This document shows positions 50,484-59,501 of a DNA stretch of 64,000 bases, piece after piece. A program made the translations under genes and the position numbers. The stretch comes from Streptomyces aquilus (GTDB taxonomy: Bacteria > Actinomycetota > Actinomycetes > Streptomycetales > Streptomycetaceae), in NCBI RefSeq assembly GCF_003955715.1, contig NZ_CP034463.1, forward strand, positions 6,510,001 to 6,574,000. The letters run 5' to 3'. Each line of letters begins with the position of its first letter. Position 1 is the first letter of the stretch. A model generated the notes under the pieces. The model was not told the origin of the DNA, searched no databases, and saw nothing but the letters and a program-made list of their open reading frames with translations.

Positions 50484-52160
50484 ATCGACGCGACCAGCAG
50501 CCCGCCTCCGCCGCACATCGACCATTCGACGATCGCGGTCGAGCTGGCGGGGATCACCAAGCGGTTCCCGGGTGTCGTCGCCAACCACGACATCCACCTG
50601 ACGGTACGAAAGGGCACCGTCCATGCCCTCGTCGGCGAGAACGGCGCCGGCAAGTCGACCCTGATGAAGATCCTCTACGGCATGCAGAAGCCGGACGAGG
50701 GCACCATCGCGGTCGCCGGCGCACAGGTGACCTTCGGCAGCCCCGCCGACGCCATCGCCCGCGGCATCGGCATGGTCCACCAGCACTTCATGCTCGCCGA
50801 CAACCTCACCGTCCTGGAGAACGTGGTCCTGGGCAGCGAGAAGCTGTACGGCATCGGCGGCGGCGCCCGTAAGAAGATCAAGGAGATCTCCGACCGCTAC
50901 GGGCTCAACGTGCGCCCCGACGTCCTCGTCGAGGACCTCGGTGTCGCCGAGCGCCAGCGCGTCGAGATCCTCAAGGTCCTCTACCGCGGCGCCAGCACCC
51001 TCATCCTCGACGAGCCCACCGCCGTCCTCGTGCCGCAGGAGGTCGACGCGCTCTTCGACAACCTGCGCGAGCTCAAGTCCGAGGGCCTGTCGGTCATCTT
51101 CATCTCCCACAAGCTGGGCGAGGTGCTGTCCGTCGCCGACGACATCACCGTCATCCGGCGCGGTACGACCGTCGGTACGGCCGTCCCCGCCGAGACCACC
51201 CCGCGCCAGCTCGCCGAGATGATGGTCGGCAGCGAGCTGCCCACCCCGGAGACCGCCGAGTCGACCGTCACCGACCGGGCCGTCATCGAGGTCGCGGGCC
51301 TCACCGTCTACGCCAGCGGCGGCGCCTCCCTGGGCGTCGACGCCGAGCCGTCCGGCGGCGTCGGCCTGGCCGCCGAGGGCGGCGAGGTCAAGAAGGTCCT
51401 CGACGACGTCACCTTCACCATCCACGCCGGTGAGGTCATGGGCATCGCCGGTGTCGAGGGCAACGGCCAGACCGAGCTCATCGACGCGCTGATCGGCACC
51501 AAGAACGCCGACTCCGGCACCATCGCCTTCCTCGGCGAGGACATCACCCCCTGGCCCACCCGGAAGCGCCGCGAGTCCGGCGTCGGCTACATCCCCGAGG
51601 ACCGCCACCGCCAGGGCCTGCTCCTGGAGTCCCCCCTCTGGGAGAACCGCATCCTCGGCCATGTCACCGAGGCCCCCAACGCCAAGGGCGTCTGGCTCAA
51701 CCCCAAGGGCGCCCAGGCCGACACCCGCCGGATCGTCGAGGAGTACGACGTCCGCACCCCCGGCATCGACGTCACCGCCGCCTCCCTGTCCGGCGGCAAC
51801 CAGCAGAAGCTGATCGTCGGCCGCGAGATGAGCCACAGTCCGAAGTTCCTGATCGCCGCCCACCCCACCCGCGGTGTGGACGTCGGCGCGCAGGCCCAGA
51901 TCTGGGACCGCATCCGCGACGCCCGCCGCGAGGGCCTGGCGGTGCTGCTGATCTCCGCCGACCTGGACGAGCTCATCGGCCTGTCGGACACCCTGCGGGT
52001 GATCTACGACGGCAGGCTGGTCGCCGACGCCAACCCCGCGACGATCACCCCCGAGGAGCTCGGCTCCGCGATGACCGGTGCCGCGTCCGGACACCTTGAG
52101 CACGTAGAGAACGGCGCGGAAGCAGCCGCCGAATCCGCCCCGGAGGACGAGGCCCGATGA
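50484..52160 (+). CDS. BMP-type nucleoside ABC importer, ATP-binding protein, apparent ATC start
   Basis: 558 residues if read from ATC 50484. Two fused ABC domains (RbsA/YufO style): NBD1 Walker A GENGAGKST (51-59) and Walker B TLILDEPTAV; NBD2 degenerate Walker A GVEGNGQTE and signature LSGGNQQKLIVG. The frame is closed by TAA at 50430, and no ATG, GTG or TTG occurs until ATG 50664, which would delete Walker A. AAGGAG at 50470-50475 is ideally spaced (8 nt) from ATC 50484, and the protein from there (IDATSSPPPPHIDHSTIAVE) runs smoothly into the domain. An indel in the sequence is the alternative. The stop overlaps the next ATG. Confidence 0.85.
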   Translation: MDATSSPPPPHIDHSTIAVELAGITKRFPGVVANHDIHLTVRKGTVHALVGENGAGKSTLMKILYGMQKPDEGTIAVAGAQVTFGSPADAIARGIGMVHQHFMLADNLTVLENVVLGSEKLYGIGGGARKKIKEISDRYGLNVRPDVLVEDLGVAERQRVEILKVLYRGASTLILDEPTAVLVPQEVDALFDNLRELKSEGLSVIFISHKLGEVLSVADDITVIRRGTTVGTAVPAETTPRQLAEMMVGSELPTPETAESTVTDRAVIEVAGLTVYASGGASLGVDAEPSGGVGLAAEGGEVKKVLDDVTFTIHAGEVMGIAGVEGNGQTELIDALIGTKNADSGTIAFLGEDITPWPTRKRRESGVGYIPEDRHRQGLLLESPLWENRILGHVTEAPNAKGVWLNPKGAQADTRRIVEEYDVRTPGIDVTAASLSGGNQQKLIVGREMSHSPKFLIAAHPTRGVDVGAQAQIWDRIRDARREGLAVLLISADLDELIGLSDTLRVIYDGRLVADANPATITPEELGSAMTGAASGHLEHVENGAEAAAESAPEDEAR

Positions 52161-53278
52161 AGAAGTTCGACAAGGAGCGCCTGCTCCTCGCCGTGGCCGG
52201 TCCGGCCCTGGCGCTCGTCGCGGCGATCCTGCTGACCTCGGTCGTGCTGATCGCCTCCGGCAAGAGCCCGATCGAGCCCTACCGGCTGATGATCGAGCAG
52301 GCCGGCTACTCCGACGTCCAGGTTCTGATCATCAACCAGGCGTCGATGTACTACATCGCCGCCCTCGCGGTCGCCCTCGGCTTCCGCATGAACCTCTTCA
52401 ACATCGGCGTCGACGGCCAGTACCGCCTCGGCGCCATGATGACCGCCGTCGTCGGCGCCCACGTCGCTCTGCCGGCCGCCCTCCAGGTGCCCCTGCTGCT
52501 CCTGGTCGGCGCGCTCACCGGCGCCATGTGGGCCGGTATCGCGGGCGTCCTGAAGGTGACCCGGGGCGTCAGCGAGGTCGTCGCGACGATCATGCTGAAC
52601 TCGATTGCCACCAGCCTCATCGGCTACCTCACCCTCACCGACAACTGGGGCGTCCCGCTCGGCGACAACGTCACCACCGGTGTGATGAAGGAGTCCGGCT
52701 GGGTCCCCGGCATCGACCTCGGCTCCGACGTCGGCGAGATCTACGGCCTGGTCTTCCTCGCCATCGCCATGGGCATCGGCTACTGGTTCGTCCTCAACCG
52801 CACCCGCTTCGGCTTCGACCTGCGCGCCACCGGTGCCTCCGAGACCGCCGCCGCGGCCTCGGGCGTCAACGCCAAGCGCATGGTCCTCACCGCGATGCTG
52901 ATCTCCGGCGCCGTCGCCGGCATCTCCGGCCTGCCGCTGCTGCTCGGCGACGCCCACACGTACAGCCTCAGCTTCCCGGCCGGTCTCGGCTTCACCGCCA
53001 TCGGCATCGCCCTGCTGGGCCGCAACAACCCCGGCGGCATCGCACTCGCCGCCCTGCTGTGGGCCTTCCTCGACAAGGCGTCCCCCGCGCTCGACTACGC
53101 GACTCCCGAGCCGTACGAGAAGGAGATCGCCACGATCATGCAGGGCCTGATCGTGTTCGCGGTCGTCATCTCCTACGAGGTCGTCCGCACCTGGGGCCTG
53201 CGCCGGCAGCAGAAGCGCGTCGGTGAGGAACTCGCCGCGGCCGCCGCCCAGAACACCAAGAAGGAGGTGGCGGTCTGA
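52157..53278 (+). CDS. Nucleoside ABC importer permease 1
   Basis: 373 residues with about nine to ten membrane helices, of the branched-chain-type permease family used by BMP importers: MYYIAALAVALGFRMNLFNI, GVDGQYRLGAM, VTRGVSEVVATIMLNSIA and a C-terminal GLGFTAIGIALLGRNNPGGI. The ATG overlaps the ATPase stop by four bases and its stop overlaps the next start, so ATPase and both permeases are translated as a chain. It forms half of the membrane channel. Confidence 0.95.
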   Translation: MKKFDKERLLLAVAGPALALVAAILLTSVVLIASGKSPIEPYRLMIEQAGYSDVQVLIINQASMYYIAALAVALGFRMNLFNIGVDGQYRLGAMMTAVVGAHVALPAALQVPLLLLVGALTGAMWAGIAGVLKVTRGVSEVVATIMLNSIATSLIGYLTLTDNWGVPLGDNVTTGVMKESGWVPGIDLGSDVGEIYGLVFLAIAMGIGYWFVLNRTRFGFDLRATGASETAAAASGVNAKRMVLTAMLISGAVAGISGLPLLLGDAHTYSLSFPAGLGFTAIGIALLGRNNPGGIALAALLWAFLDKASPALDYATPEPYEKEIATIMQGLIVFAVVISYEVVRTWGLRRQQKRVGEELAAAAAQNTKKEVAV

Positions 53279-54540
53279 TGAGCACCGCGACCATCGCCAA
53301 GGCACCGGCGAAGCAGCCCGGCAAGGGCGGCCGCCGCATGTCGCTGCCCGTCCTCCTCCTGATCATCTCGGGCGTCCTGATCCTGACGTCGATCGTCCGC
53401 CTCATCACCGGCGCGGACGGCATCACCTCCACCGGCCAGATGTCCACCGCCCTGCGCGCGGCCGTCCCGATCGGCCTCGCCGGCCTCGGCGGTCTGTGGG
53501 CCGAGCGGGCGGGCGTCGTCAACATCGGCCTCGAAGGCATGATGATCCTCGGCACCTGGTTCGGCGCCTGGGCCGGCTACCAGTGGGGCCCGTGGACCGG
53601 CGTCGTCGTCGGCATCATCGGCGGCGCGCTCGGCGCCGTCCTGCACGCCATCGCCACGGTCACCTTCAACGTCAACCACATCGTCTCCGGTGTGGCCCTG
53701 AACATCCTGGCCCTCGGCACCACCCGCTATCTGTCGAAGTTCACCTTCGAGGACGCCCCGCAGGGCTCCTCCAAGCAGTCCCCGCCGATCGACTCGCTCG
53801 GCACCTTCGACGTGCCCGGGCTGTCCAGCTGGCTGGAGACCCTCAACCAGAAGCACTGGTTCCTGATCTCCGACATCGCCGGCCTCGTCGGCGGTCTGAT
53901 CACCGACCTGTCGCCGCTCACCGTCGTCGCCGTCGCCCTCGTACCCGCCACCTGGTACGTGCTGTGGCGCACCTCGTTCGGTCTGCGGCTGCGCTCCTGC
54001 GGCGAGAACCCGATCGCGGCCGAGTCCCTCGGCGTCAACGTCTACAAGTACAAGTACATCGCCGTGATCATCTCCGGCGGCTTCGCCGGCCTCGGCGGTG
54101 CCTTCCTGTCGATCGTGTCGTCCAACGTGTACCTCGACGGCCAGACGGCCGGCCGCGGCTACATCGGTCTCGCCGCGATGATCTTCGGCAACTGGATGCC
54201 GGGCGGACTCGCCCTCGGCGCGGGCCTGTTCGGCTACACCGACAGCCTCAAGCTGCGCGGCGGCACCACCAACGTCCACGCGCTGATCCTGCTGCTCGCG
54301 ATCCTGCTGGTGTTCGGCGTCGCGTACCTCGTCTGGAAGAAGAAGTACGTCCCCGCCGCCATCACCGCCGCGATCTCGGCCCTGATGTTCGTCTGGTACG
54401 CCACCACGGACGACGTCCCGAACCAGGTCGTGACCGCCAGCCCGTACGTCATCACCCTCCTCGTCCTGTCGCTGTCCGCGCAGCGCCTGAGGATGCCGAA
54501 GGCGGACGGCCTGCCGTACCGGAAGGGCCAGGGCAAGTGA
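53278..54540 (+). CDS. Nucleoside ABC importer permease 2
   Basis: 420 residues with about nine to ten membrane helices. Permease core: RAAVPIGLAGLGGLWAERAG, VVNIGLEGMMILGTWFGAWA, NVNHIVSGVALNILALGTTR and SCGENPIAAESLGVNVYKYK, with the late GRGYIGLAAMIFGNWMPGG. The segment at about 140-190 is a long hydrophilic loop. It partners permease 1. TGATG overlap upstream and GTGA overlap with cytidine deaminase downstream couple uptake to salvage. Confidence 0.95.
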   Translation: MSTATIAKAPAKQPGKGGRRMSLPVLLLIISGVLILTSIVRLITGADGITSTGQMSTALRAAVPIGLAGLGGLWAERAGVVNIGLEGMMILGTWFGAWAGYQWGPWTGVVVGIIGGALGAVLHAIATVTFNVNHIVSGVALNILALGTTRYLSKFTFEDAPQGSSKQSPPIDSLGTFDVPGLSSWLETLNQKHWFLISDIAGLVGGLITDLSPLTVVAVALVPATWYVLWRTSFGLRLRSCGENPIAAESLGVNVYKYKYIAVIISGGFAGLGGAFLSIVSSNVYLDGQTAGRGYIGLAAMIFGNWMPGGLALGAGLFGYTDSLKLRGGTTNVHALILLLAILLVFGVAYLVWKKKYVPAAITAAISALMFVWYATTDDVPNQVVTASPYVITLLVLSLSAQRLRMPKADGLPYRKGQGK

Positions 54541-54926
54541 CCGCCGATTGGGAGGCCCTCAGGGAGCTGGCGCGCGAGGCGATGAGCCACGCGTACGCCC
54601 CCTACTCGGGCTATCCGGTCGGCGTCGCGGCCCTCGTCGACGACGGCCGCACGGTCTCCGGCTGCAACGTCGAGAACGCCAGCTACGGCCTCGGCCTGTG
54701 CGCCGAGTGCGGGCTGGTCTCGGAGTTGCAGCGCACCGGAGGCGGCCGCCTGACGCACTTCACCTGCGTCGACGGCCGGGGCGAGATCCTCGTCCCCTGC
54801 GGCCGCTGCCGGCAGCTGCTGTACGAGTTCGGCGGCCCCGACCTGCTGCTGGAGACACCGGCGGGCATCCTCCCGCTGTCGGAGATGCTGCCGCAGGCCT
54901 TCGGGCCGGGGCATCTCACCAAGTAA
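54537..54926 (+). CDS. cdd: Cytidine deaminase
   Basis: 129 residues, normal length for the tetrameric enzyme. Zinc site: C-x-VENASYGLGLCAECG (catalytic Glu in CAE) and PCGRCRQLLYEF, plus the N-terminal SHAYAPYSGYPVGVAAL. It deaminates cytidine and deoxycytidine to uridine and deoxyuridine. The GTG start at 54537 overlaps the permease stop (GTGA). It acts on nucleosides brought in by the importer, ahead of thymidine phosphorylase. Confidence 0.97.
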   Translation: MTADWEALRELAREAMSHAYAPYSGYPVGVAALVDDGRTVSGCNVENASYGLGLCAECGLVSELQRTGGGRLTHFTCVDGRGEILVPCGRCRQLLYEFGGPDLLLETPAGILPLSEMLPQAFGPGHLTK

Positions 54927-54934
54927 CTCCCGTG

Positions 54935-54963
54935 CGGCCCCTCTGAATCGCTCAGGGGGGCCG
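54935..54963 (+). terminator. Intra-operon hairpin between cdd and deoA
   Basis: 12-bp stem CGGCCCCTCTGA (54935-54946) / TCAGGGGGGCCG (54952-54963) with one G-U pair and a 5-nt loop. It could partly attenuate deoA. Confidence 0.6.
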
Positions 54964-54995
54964 TGCGATTTCCCTGTACGTCCGGAAGGAAATCC

Positions 54996-56279
54996 ATGGC
55001 CATGGACGCCATCTCCGTCATCCGCACCAAGCGGGACCGCGGTGAGCTCAGCGACGAGCAGATCGACTGGGTCATCGACGCGTACACCCGCGGCGAGGTC
55101 GCCGACTACCAGATGGCCGCGCTGAACATGGCCATCCTCCTCAACGGCATGAACCGCCGCGAGATCTCCCGCTGGACCGCCGCGATGATCGCGTCCGGCG
55201 AGCGCATGAACTTCTCGTCCCTCTCCCTCCCGACGGCGGACAAGCACTCCACGGGCGGCGTCGGCGACAAGATCACGCTCCCGCTGGCCCCCCTGGTGGC
55301 GGCCTGCGGCGCGGCCGTGCCCCAGCTCTCCGGCCGCGGCCTCGGCCACACCGGCGGCACCCTGGACAAGCTGGAGTCGATCCCCGGCTGGCGCGCGCTG
55401 CTCTCCAACGAGGAGATGCTGCACGTCCTCGACACCACCGGCGCGGTCATCTGCGCGGCGGGCGACGGCCTGGCCCCCGCCGACAAGAAGCTCTACGCCC
55501 TGCGGGACGTGACCGGCACGGTGGAGGCGATCCCCCTGATCGCCTCGTCCATCATGTCGAAGAAGATCGCCGAGGGCACCGGCTCCCTCGTCCTGGACGT
55601 GAAGGTCGGCTCCGGCGCCTTCATGAAGACGATCGAGGACGCGCGTGAGCTGGCGTCGACGATGGTCGGCCTGGGCACCGACCACGGCGTGAAGACGGTC
55701 GCGCTCCTGACGGACATGTCGACCCCGCTCGGCCTCACGGCGGGCAACGCGCTGGAGGTCCGCGAGTCGGTGGAGGTCCTGGCCGGCGGCGGCCCGGCCG
55801 ACGTCGTCGAGCTGACGATCGCCCTGGCCCGCGAAATGCTGGACGCGGCCGGCGTCCGCGACGCCGACCCGGCGAAGGCCCTGGCCGACGGCTCCGCGAT
55901 GGACGTCTGGCGCCGGATGATCGCGGCCCAGGGCGGCGACCCGGACGCGGAGCTGCCGGTGGCGAAGGAGCAGCACGTGGTGAAGGCGTCCGCCGCGGGC
56001 GTCCTGACCCGCCTCGACGCCTACGACATCGGCGTCGCCGCCTGGCGCCTCGGCGCGGGCCGCGCCCGCAAGGAGGACCCGGTGCAGGCGGGCGCGGGCA
56101 TCGAGATGCACGCCAAGCCCGGCGACACGGTGACGGCGGGCCAGCCCCTCCTGACCCTCCACACGGACACGCCGGAACGCTTCGAGTACGCGCTCCAGGC
56201 GATCGAGGGTTCCTACGACATCGCCGCCGCGGGCACGGACTTCACGGCGTCGCCCGTCGTGCTGGAACGTATCGCCTGA
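54996..56279 (+). CDS. deoA: Thymidine/pyrimidine-nucleoside phosphorylase
   Basis: 427 residues from the ATG at 54996 behind GGAAGGAA. Family signature SGRGLGHTGGTLDKLESIPG (phosphate and nucleoside binding), KHSTGGVGDKITLPLAPLVA, SKKIAEGTGSLVLDVKVGSG and SAAGVLTRLDAYDIGVAAWR. It converts thymidine, deoxyuridine or uridine plus phosphate to base and (deoxy)ribose-1-phosphate. Last enzyme of the importer-cdd-deoA operon, ended by the hairpin at 56302. Confidence 0.97.
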   Translation: MAMDAISVIRTKRDRGELSDEQIDWVIDAYTRGEVADYQMAALNMAILLNGMNRREISRWTAAMIASGERMNFSSLSLPTADKHSTGGVGDKITLPLAPLVAACGAAVPQLSGRGLGHTGGTLDKLESIPGWRALLSNEEMLHVLDTTGAVICAAGDGLAPADKKLYALRDVTGTVEAIPLIASSIMSKKIAEGTGSLVLDVKVGSGAFMKTIEDARELASTMVGLGTDHGVKTVALLTDMSTPLGLTAGNALEVRESVEVLAGGGPADVVELTIALAREMLDAAGVRDADPAKALADGSAMDVWRRMIAAQGGDPDAELPVAKEQHVVKASAAGVLTRLDAYDIGVAAWRLGAGRARKEDPVQAGAGIEMHAKPGDTVTAGQPLLTLHTDTPERFEYALQAIEGSYDIAAAGTDFTASPVVLERIA

Positions 56280-56301
56280 GCTGCGGTTTCCTCTTTCCGG
56301 T

Positions 56302-56335
56302 GAACGGGATCGGTGGACTGCCGCCGGTCCCGTTC
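56302..56335 (+). terminator. Terminator of the nucleoside operon
   Basis: 12-bp stem GAACGGGATCGG (56302-56313) / CCGGTCCCGTTC (56324-56335), one mismatch. It overlaps an in-frame GTG at 56300, supporting the later Uma2 start. Confidence 0.65.
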
Positions 56336-56353
56336 GGCGTGTTGGATGTGGGC

Positions 56354-56941
56354 ATGAGGGCATGCGAAGGCGACTACATCCTGACGGACAGTGAGTGGGA
56401 CGAACTCGTCTGGGTATGGGGGCAGACCGACGTCCCCAAGGGCTGCAAGGTGGAGATCATCGATGGGCTGATCACGGTGACGCCCTACTCCGCCCAGGCT
56501 CACCACGGCACCGTCGAGCCGGTGCAGCGGCGCCTCTACGGGGTGATCCCCGAGGACTGGGGGGTCTTCCAGACCCAGGCCATCGCCGTCCCGTCGCGGC
56601 TGGGCATGTTCATCCCGGACATCCTGGTGGCGCCGGTCCAGGAGTGCACCGAGGCGGACAGCTGCCTTCCGGCCGCCCTCGCGGAACTCGTAGTAGAGAT
56701 CACCTCCAGGAAGAACGCCCGCCACGACCGCGTGAGCAAGCCGGCCGCCTATGCCTCCGCGGGCATCCCGCTCTACCTCCTGGTCGACCGCTGGGCCCCC
56801 GAAGGCCCCACCGCGACGCTCTACGGCGAACCGCGGGGCGATGTCTACCGGCCCCTGGCCGTCGCCAAGTTCGGCGAGCTCCTGACGGTTCCGGCCCCCT
56901 TCGACCTCGTCATCGACACCGGCGAGTTCCCGGAGACGTGA
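56354..56941 (+). CDS. Uma2-family (PD-(D/E)XK-fold) putative nuclease
   Basis: 195 residues from the ATG at 56354. Uma2 elements in order: YEI-like KVEIIDGLITVTPYSAQAH, the active-site Asp in FIPDILVAP, and the ELVVEITSRKN strand (Glu and the Lys/Asn end of the PD-(D/E)XK core), then RKPAAYASAGIPLYLLVD. These genes are very numerous in Streptomyces; a nuclease role is predicted from fold only. Its stop lies 1 bp from the convergent AEC transporter gene with no terminator between. Confidence 0.85.
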   Translation: MRACEGDYILTDSEWDELVWVWGQTDVPKGCKVEIIDGLITVTPYSAQAHHGTVEPVQRRLYGVIPEDWGVFQTQAIAVPSRLGMFIPDILVAPVQECTEADSCLPAALAELVVEITSRKNARHDRVSKPAAYASAGIPLYLLVDRWAPEGPTATLYGEPRGDVYRPLAVAKFGELLTVPAPFDLVIDTGEFPET

Positions 56942-56942
56942 G

Positions 56943-57863
56943 TCAGCCGAGCAACGCCGCCACCACCACCAGCACCGGTACCGACAACACCGTCGACACC
57001 AGGATCGAGTCCCGCGCCAGCCGCTCGCCGACCCCGTACTGGGACGCGTACGTGTAGAGGTTCTGCGCCGCCGGGAGTGCCGAGGTGACCACCACGTCGA
57101 GGAGTTGGTGGCCGCGCAGGCCGAAGACGCCCGCCGCCAGCACCCAGGCGAGCGCGGGCTGGCCGAACGACTTCAGGGCGACCGACAGCAGGACCGGAGC
57201 GCGGTCGGGGCCCTTGCCCGGCATCGTGCTGCCGCACAGGGAGATGCCGAAGGCGAGCAGGACCGCCGGGACGGACATGCCGCCGATCAGGGTCAGCGGG
57301 TCCATCACCGGGCTCGGCACGTGCACGCCGGTCGCCGCCGCCAGCACGCCTGCCAGGGAACCCACGGCGATCGGATTGCGCAGCGGCGTCAGCAGCCGGC
57401 GGCCGAGCGGCCCCTTGTCACCGTCACCGGACAGATCCAGGACCGTCACCGCGATCGGCGCGACGAGGACCAGCTGGAACAGCAGCACCGGAGCCACCAG
57501 CGAGGCGTCGCCGAGGACGTACACGGCGATCGGGATGCCCAGATTCCCGGAGTTGACGTAACTGGAGCAGAGCGCGCCGATCGTCGTCCGGCCCACCCCC
57601 CAGTGCCGTACGACACCCACCGCGACGAAGACGCCCGCCGCCGCTGCCGTGCTGAGCGCCGTCACCAGCAGGCGGCTGGAGAAGACCACCGACAGGTCGG
57701 CCTTCGCCAGGGTGGTGAACAGCAGGGCGGGGGAGGCGACATGGAAGGCGAGCTTGGTCAGCACCTCACGCCCCTGGTCGCCCAAGTAGCCGCGCAGACC
57801 GATGACATAGCCGACGCCGATCACGACCGCGATCACGGCGAAGCCCGTCAGCACTCCCTGCAC
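56943..57863 (-). CDS. AEC (auxin efflux carrier) family transporter
   Basis: 306 residues, ten predicted membrane helices in two inverted halves. Typical features: LAFHVASPALLFTTLAKADL in helix 2, SSYVNSGNLGIPIAVYVLG in helix 4, PLTLIGGMSVPAVLLAFGISL in the second half, and SALPAAQNLYTYASQYG near the end. Bacterial members export or import small carboxylic acids. GTG start at 57863 with GAGGAGG upstream. Single gene; substrate unknown. Confidence 0.9.
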   Translation of the reverse strand: MQGVLTGFAVIAVVIGVGYVIGLRGYLGDQGREVLTKLAFHVASPALLFTTLAKADLSVVFSSRLLVTALSTAAAAGVFVAVGVVRHWGVGRTTIGALCSSYVNSGNLGIPIAVYVLGDASLVAPVLLFQLVLVAPIAVTVLDLSGDGDKGPLGRRLLTPLRNPIAVGSLAGVLAAATGVHVPSPVMDPLTLIGGMSVPAVLLAFGISLCGSTMPGKGPDRAPVLLSVALKSFGQPALAWVLAAGVFGLRGHQLLDVVVTSALPAAQNLYTYASQYGVGERLARDSILVSTVLSVPVLVVVAALLG

Positions 57864-58027
57864 GGAGCCTCCTCACCGGTGAGAAGGGCGTGCGAGATCA
57901 GGGGCGGTGCCGATATGTGGGGCATGCACCTAACCCTCCGGGGCAGAAGGGTCGCAGGTCAATGTGATCCCGATCGGCGGACACCGCCGCGACGGCCCGG
58001 CAGCGACGACCTTGAGGACGCCCCGCG

Positions 58028-58426
58028 ATGAGTTCCGCCCTTCCGCCCGGTCTACCGCTCGTGGACGCTTCCCTGACACCCGCCGTACTCGTGCTCACCC
58101 GCCCCGTCACCCGGGACGAGGTGGCGGGGCTGTGCGACGACGTGCGGGGCCTGCTGGAGGCCACCGGGGCGGGGGTCGTGATCTGTGACGTAGGCGGTCT
58201 GGGGCCGCCGGGGCTCGGTGTCGTGGACCTGCTCGCGCGGCTCCAGCTGACCGCCCGGCGGGCCGGGGGACGGATCAGACTGCGCGATCCCGACCCGGCC
58301 CTACACGCCCTCCTCGACCTGGTCGGACTCCGCTTCGAGAGCGTCGAGATGGAGGGGGAGGCCGAACAGCGGGAACCACCGCTGGGTGTCGAGGAAGAAG
58401 TGGAACCCGGTGAGCCGACCGTCTGA
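58028..58426 (+). CDS. STAS-domain protein
   Basis: 132 residues with one STAS domain (about 18-108): VLVLTRPVTRDEVAGLCDDV, VVICDVGGLGPPGLGVVDLL and RLQLTARRAGGRIRLRD. The usual phosphorylatable Ser of anti-sigma antagonists (DxSG) is replaced by DVGGL, so regulation by phosphorylation is unlikely. The last 126 bp overlap the 3-prime end of the convergent sigma factor gene, and the acidic tail (QREPPLGVEEEVEPGEPTV) comes from that overlap. Confidence 0.78.
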   Translation: MSSALPPGLPLVDASLTPAVLVLTRPVTRDEVAGLCDDVRGLLEATGAGVVICDVGGLGPPGLGVVDLLARLQLTARRAGGRIRLRDPDPALHALLDLVGLRFESVEMEGEAEQREPPLGVEEEVEPGEPTV

Positions 58427-59323
58427 GATCTCCAGCACCTGCACCGCCCAGGGGGTCCAGCCGCCCTCCTCGGGGTCCGGCTTGTACTGCGCGAAGCCCG
58501 GCAGACCGTTGACCTGCACCGGCACCAGCCGCGAGCCCTCGCAGGCCGAGCCGAGCGTCGTCATGAAGCCCGTGATGTCGTCGTGGCCCGTCAGCCACAG
58601 GTCGAACGGCGGCATCGTCATGATGGCGTCCTCGTGCAGCAACGCCGTCAGGGCCGTCATGTCGTACCCCTCGAAGGCCGCCACATAGCGGTCCAGGAGC
58701 TTCTGCTGCTCCTCGTCGAGGGGGTTGGAGACGGCCGCCTCCGCGCCCTGCTTGCCGTCGCTCTCGGCGAGGGTCGCGCGGGCCCGCTGGAGGGCGCTGT
58801 TCACCGACGCGACCGTGGTGCCGAGCAACTCGGCGACCTCGCTGGCCTTCCACGCCAGCACCTCGCGCAGGATCAGCACCGCCCGCTGCTTCGGCGGCAG
58901 TTGTTGCAGGGCGGCCATGAAGGCGAGCCGCACGGATTCCTTGGCCACGGCAGCCTCCGCCGGGTCCTCGACGGTGGGCAGGATGCGGGCGTCCGGCATC
59001 GGCTCCAGCCAGGTGTGGTCCGGGCGGGGGGAGAGGGCGGCCTGGGCGAGGGGGGTGGACTCGGTGAGATCCATGGGCCGGGCGCGTTTGTTGCCCGCGG
59101 ACAACATGTCCAGACAGACGTTCGTCGCGATGCGGTACAGCCACGAGCGCAGACTCGACCGGCCCTCGAACTTCTCGTAGCTCCGCCAGGCCCGGACCAT
59201 CGTGTCCTGCACCGCGTCCTCGGCCTCGAAGGAGGAACCGAGCATCCGGTAGCAGTACCCGGTCAGCTCGACCCGGTGTTTCTCCAGCCTGATGTCGAGA
59301 TCCGCCGTAGTCGTGTCCGTCAT
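58301..59323 (-). CDS. SigG-type ECF sigma factor with SnoaL-like C-terminal domain
   Basis: 340 residues from the ATG at 59323. Sigma region 2: GYCYRMLGSSFEAEDAVQDT, then RSSLRSWLYRIATNVCLDML. Region 4: QLPPKQRAVLILREVLAWKA and VAELLGTTVASVNSALQRAR. About residues 205-330 form a SnoaL/NTF2-like domain (LLDRYVAAFEGYDMTALTAL, LHEDAIMTMPPF), as in the TIGR02960/SigG group, where the extra domain may control the sigma factor without a separate anti-sigma. No anti-sigma gene is adjacent, which fits. The start follows GGTGGA. Confidence 0.9.
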   Translation of the reverse strand: MTDTTTADLDIRLEKHRVELTGYCYRMLGSSFEAEDAVQDTMVRAWRSYEKFEGRSSLRSWLYRIATNVCLDMLSAGNKRARPMDLTESTPLAQAALSPRPDHTWLEPMPDARILPTVEDPAEAAVAKESVRLAFMAALQQLPPKQRAVLILREVLAWKASEVAELLGTTVASVNSALQRARATLAESDGKQGAEAAVSNPLDEEQQKLLDRYVAAFEGYDMTALTALLHEDAIMTMPPFDLWLTGHDDITGFMTTLGSACEGSRLVPVQVNGLPGFAQYKPDPEEGGWTPWAVQVLEISDGRLTGFHFFLDTQRWFPLFGLPLHLDALEAESDQVEEGV

Positions 59324-59444
59324 CGTCGTCCACCCACCCCTGTGGCCGTTCTGTGTCGCGCCTTCGCGCCCAGCACGTTCGAAGCTATCGCAGGGCACTG
59401 ACAATGGCCCCCGGAGCAGGCAAACACGCAGGTCAGAAAGCCAA

Positions 59445-59476
59445 TCCCCCTGGCCGACCGACCTCGACCAGGGGGA
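59445..59476 (-). terminator. Terminator of the MFS gene
   Basis: 9-bp stem TCCCCCTGG (59445-59453) / CCAGGGGGA (59468-59476), 14-nt loop, 25 bp beyond the MFS stop. The rest of the 178-bp gap holds the sigma gene promoter region. Confidence 0.65.
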
Positions 59477-59501
59477 AGACAGGGGGGAGCGGACGTGCGG
59501 C

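Noticed and set aside
50664..52160. Start of the importer ATPase at ATG 50664
   Set aside because: It would remove the P-loop GENGAGKST and all preceding strands of the first ABC domain, which are encoded in frame just upstream.
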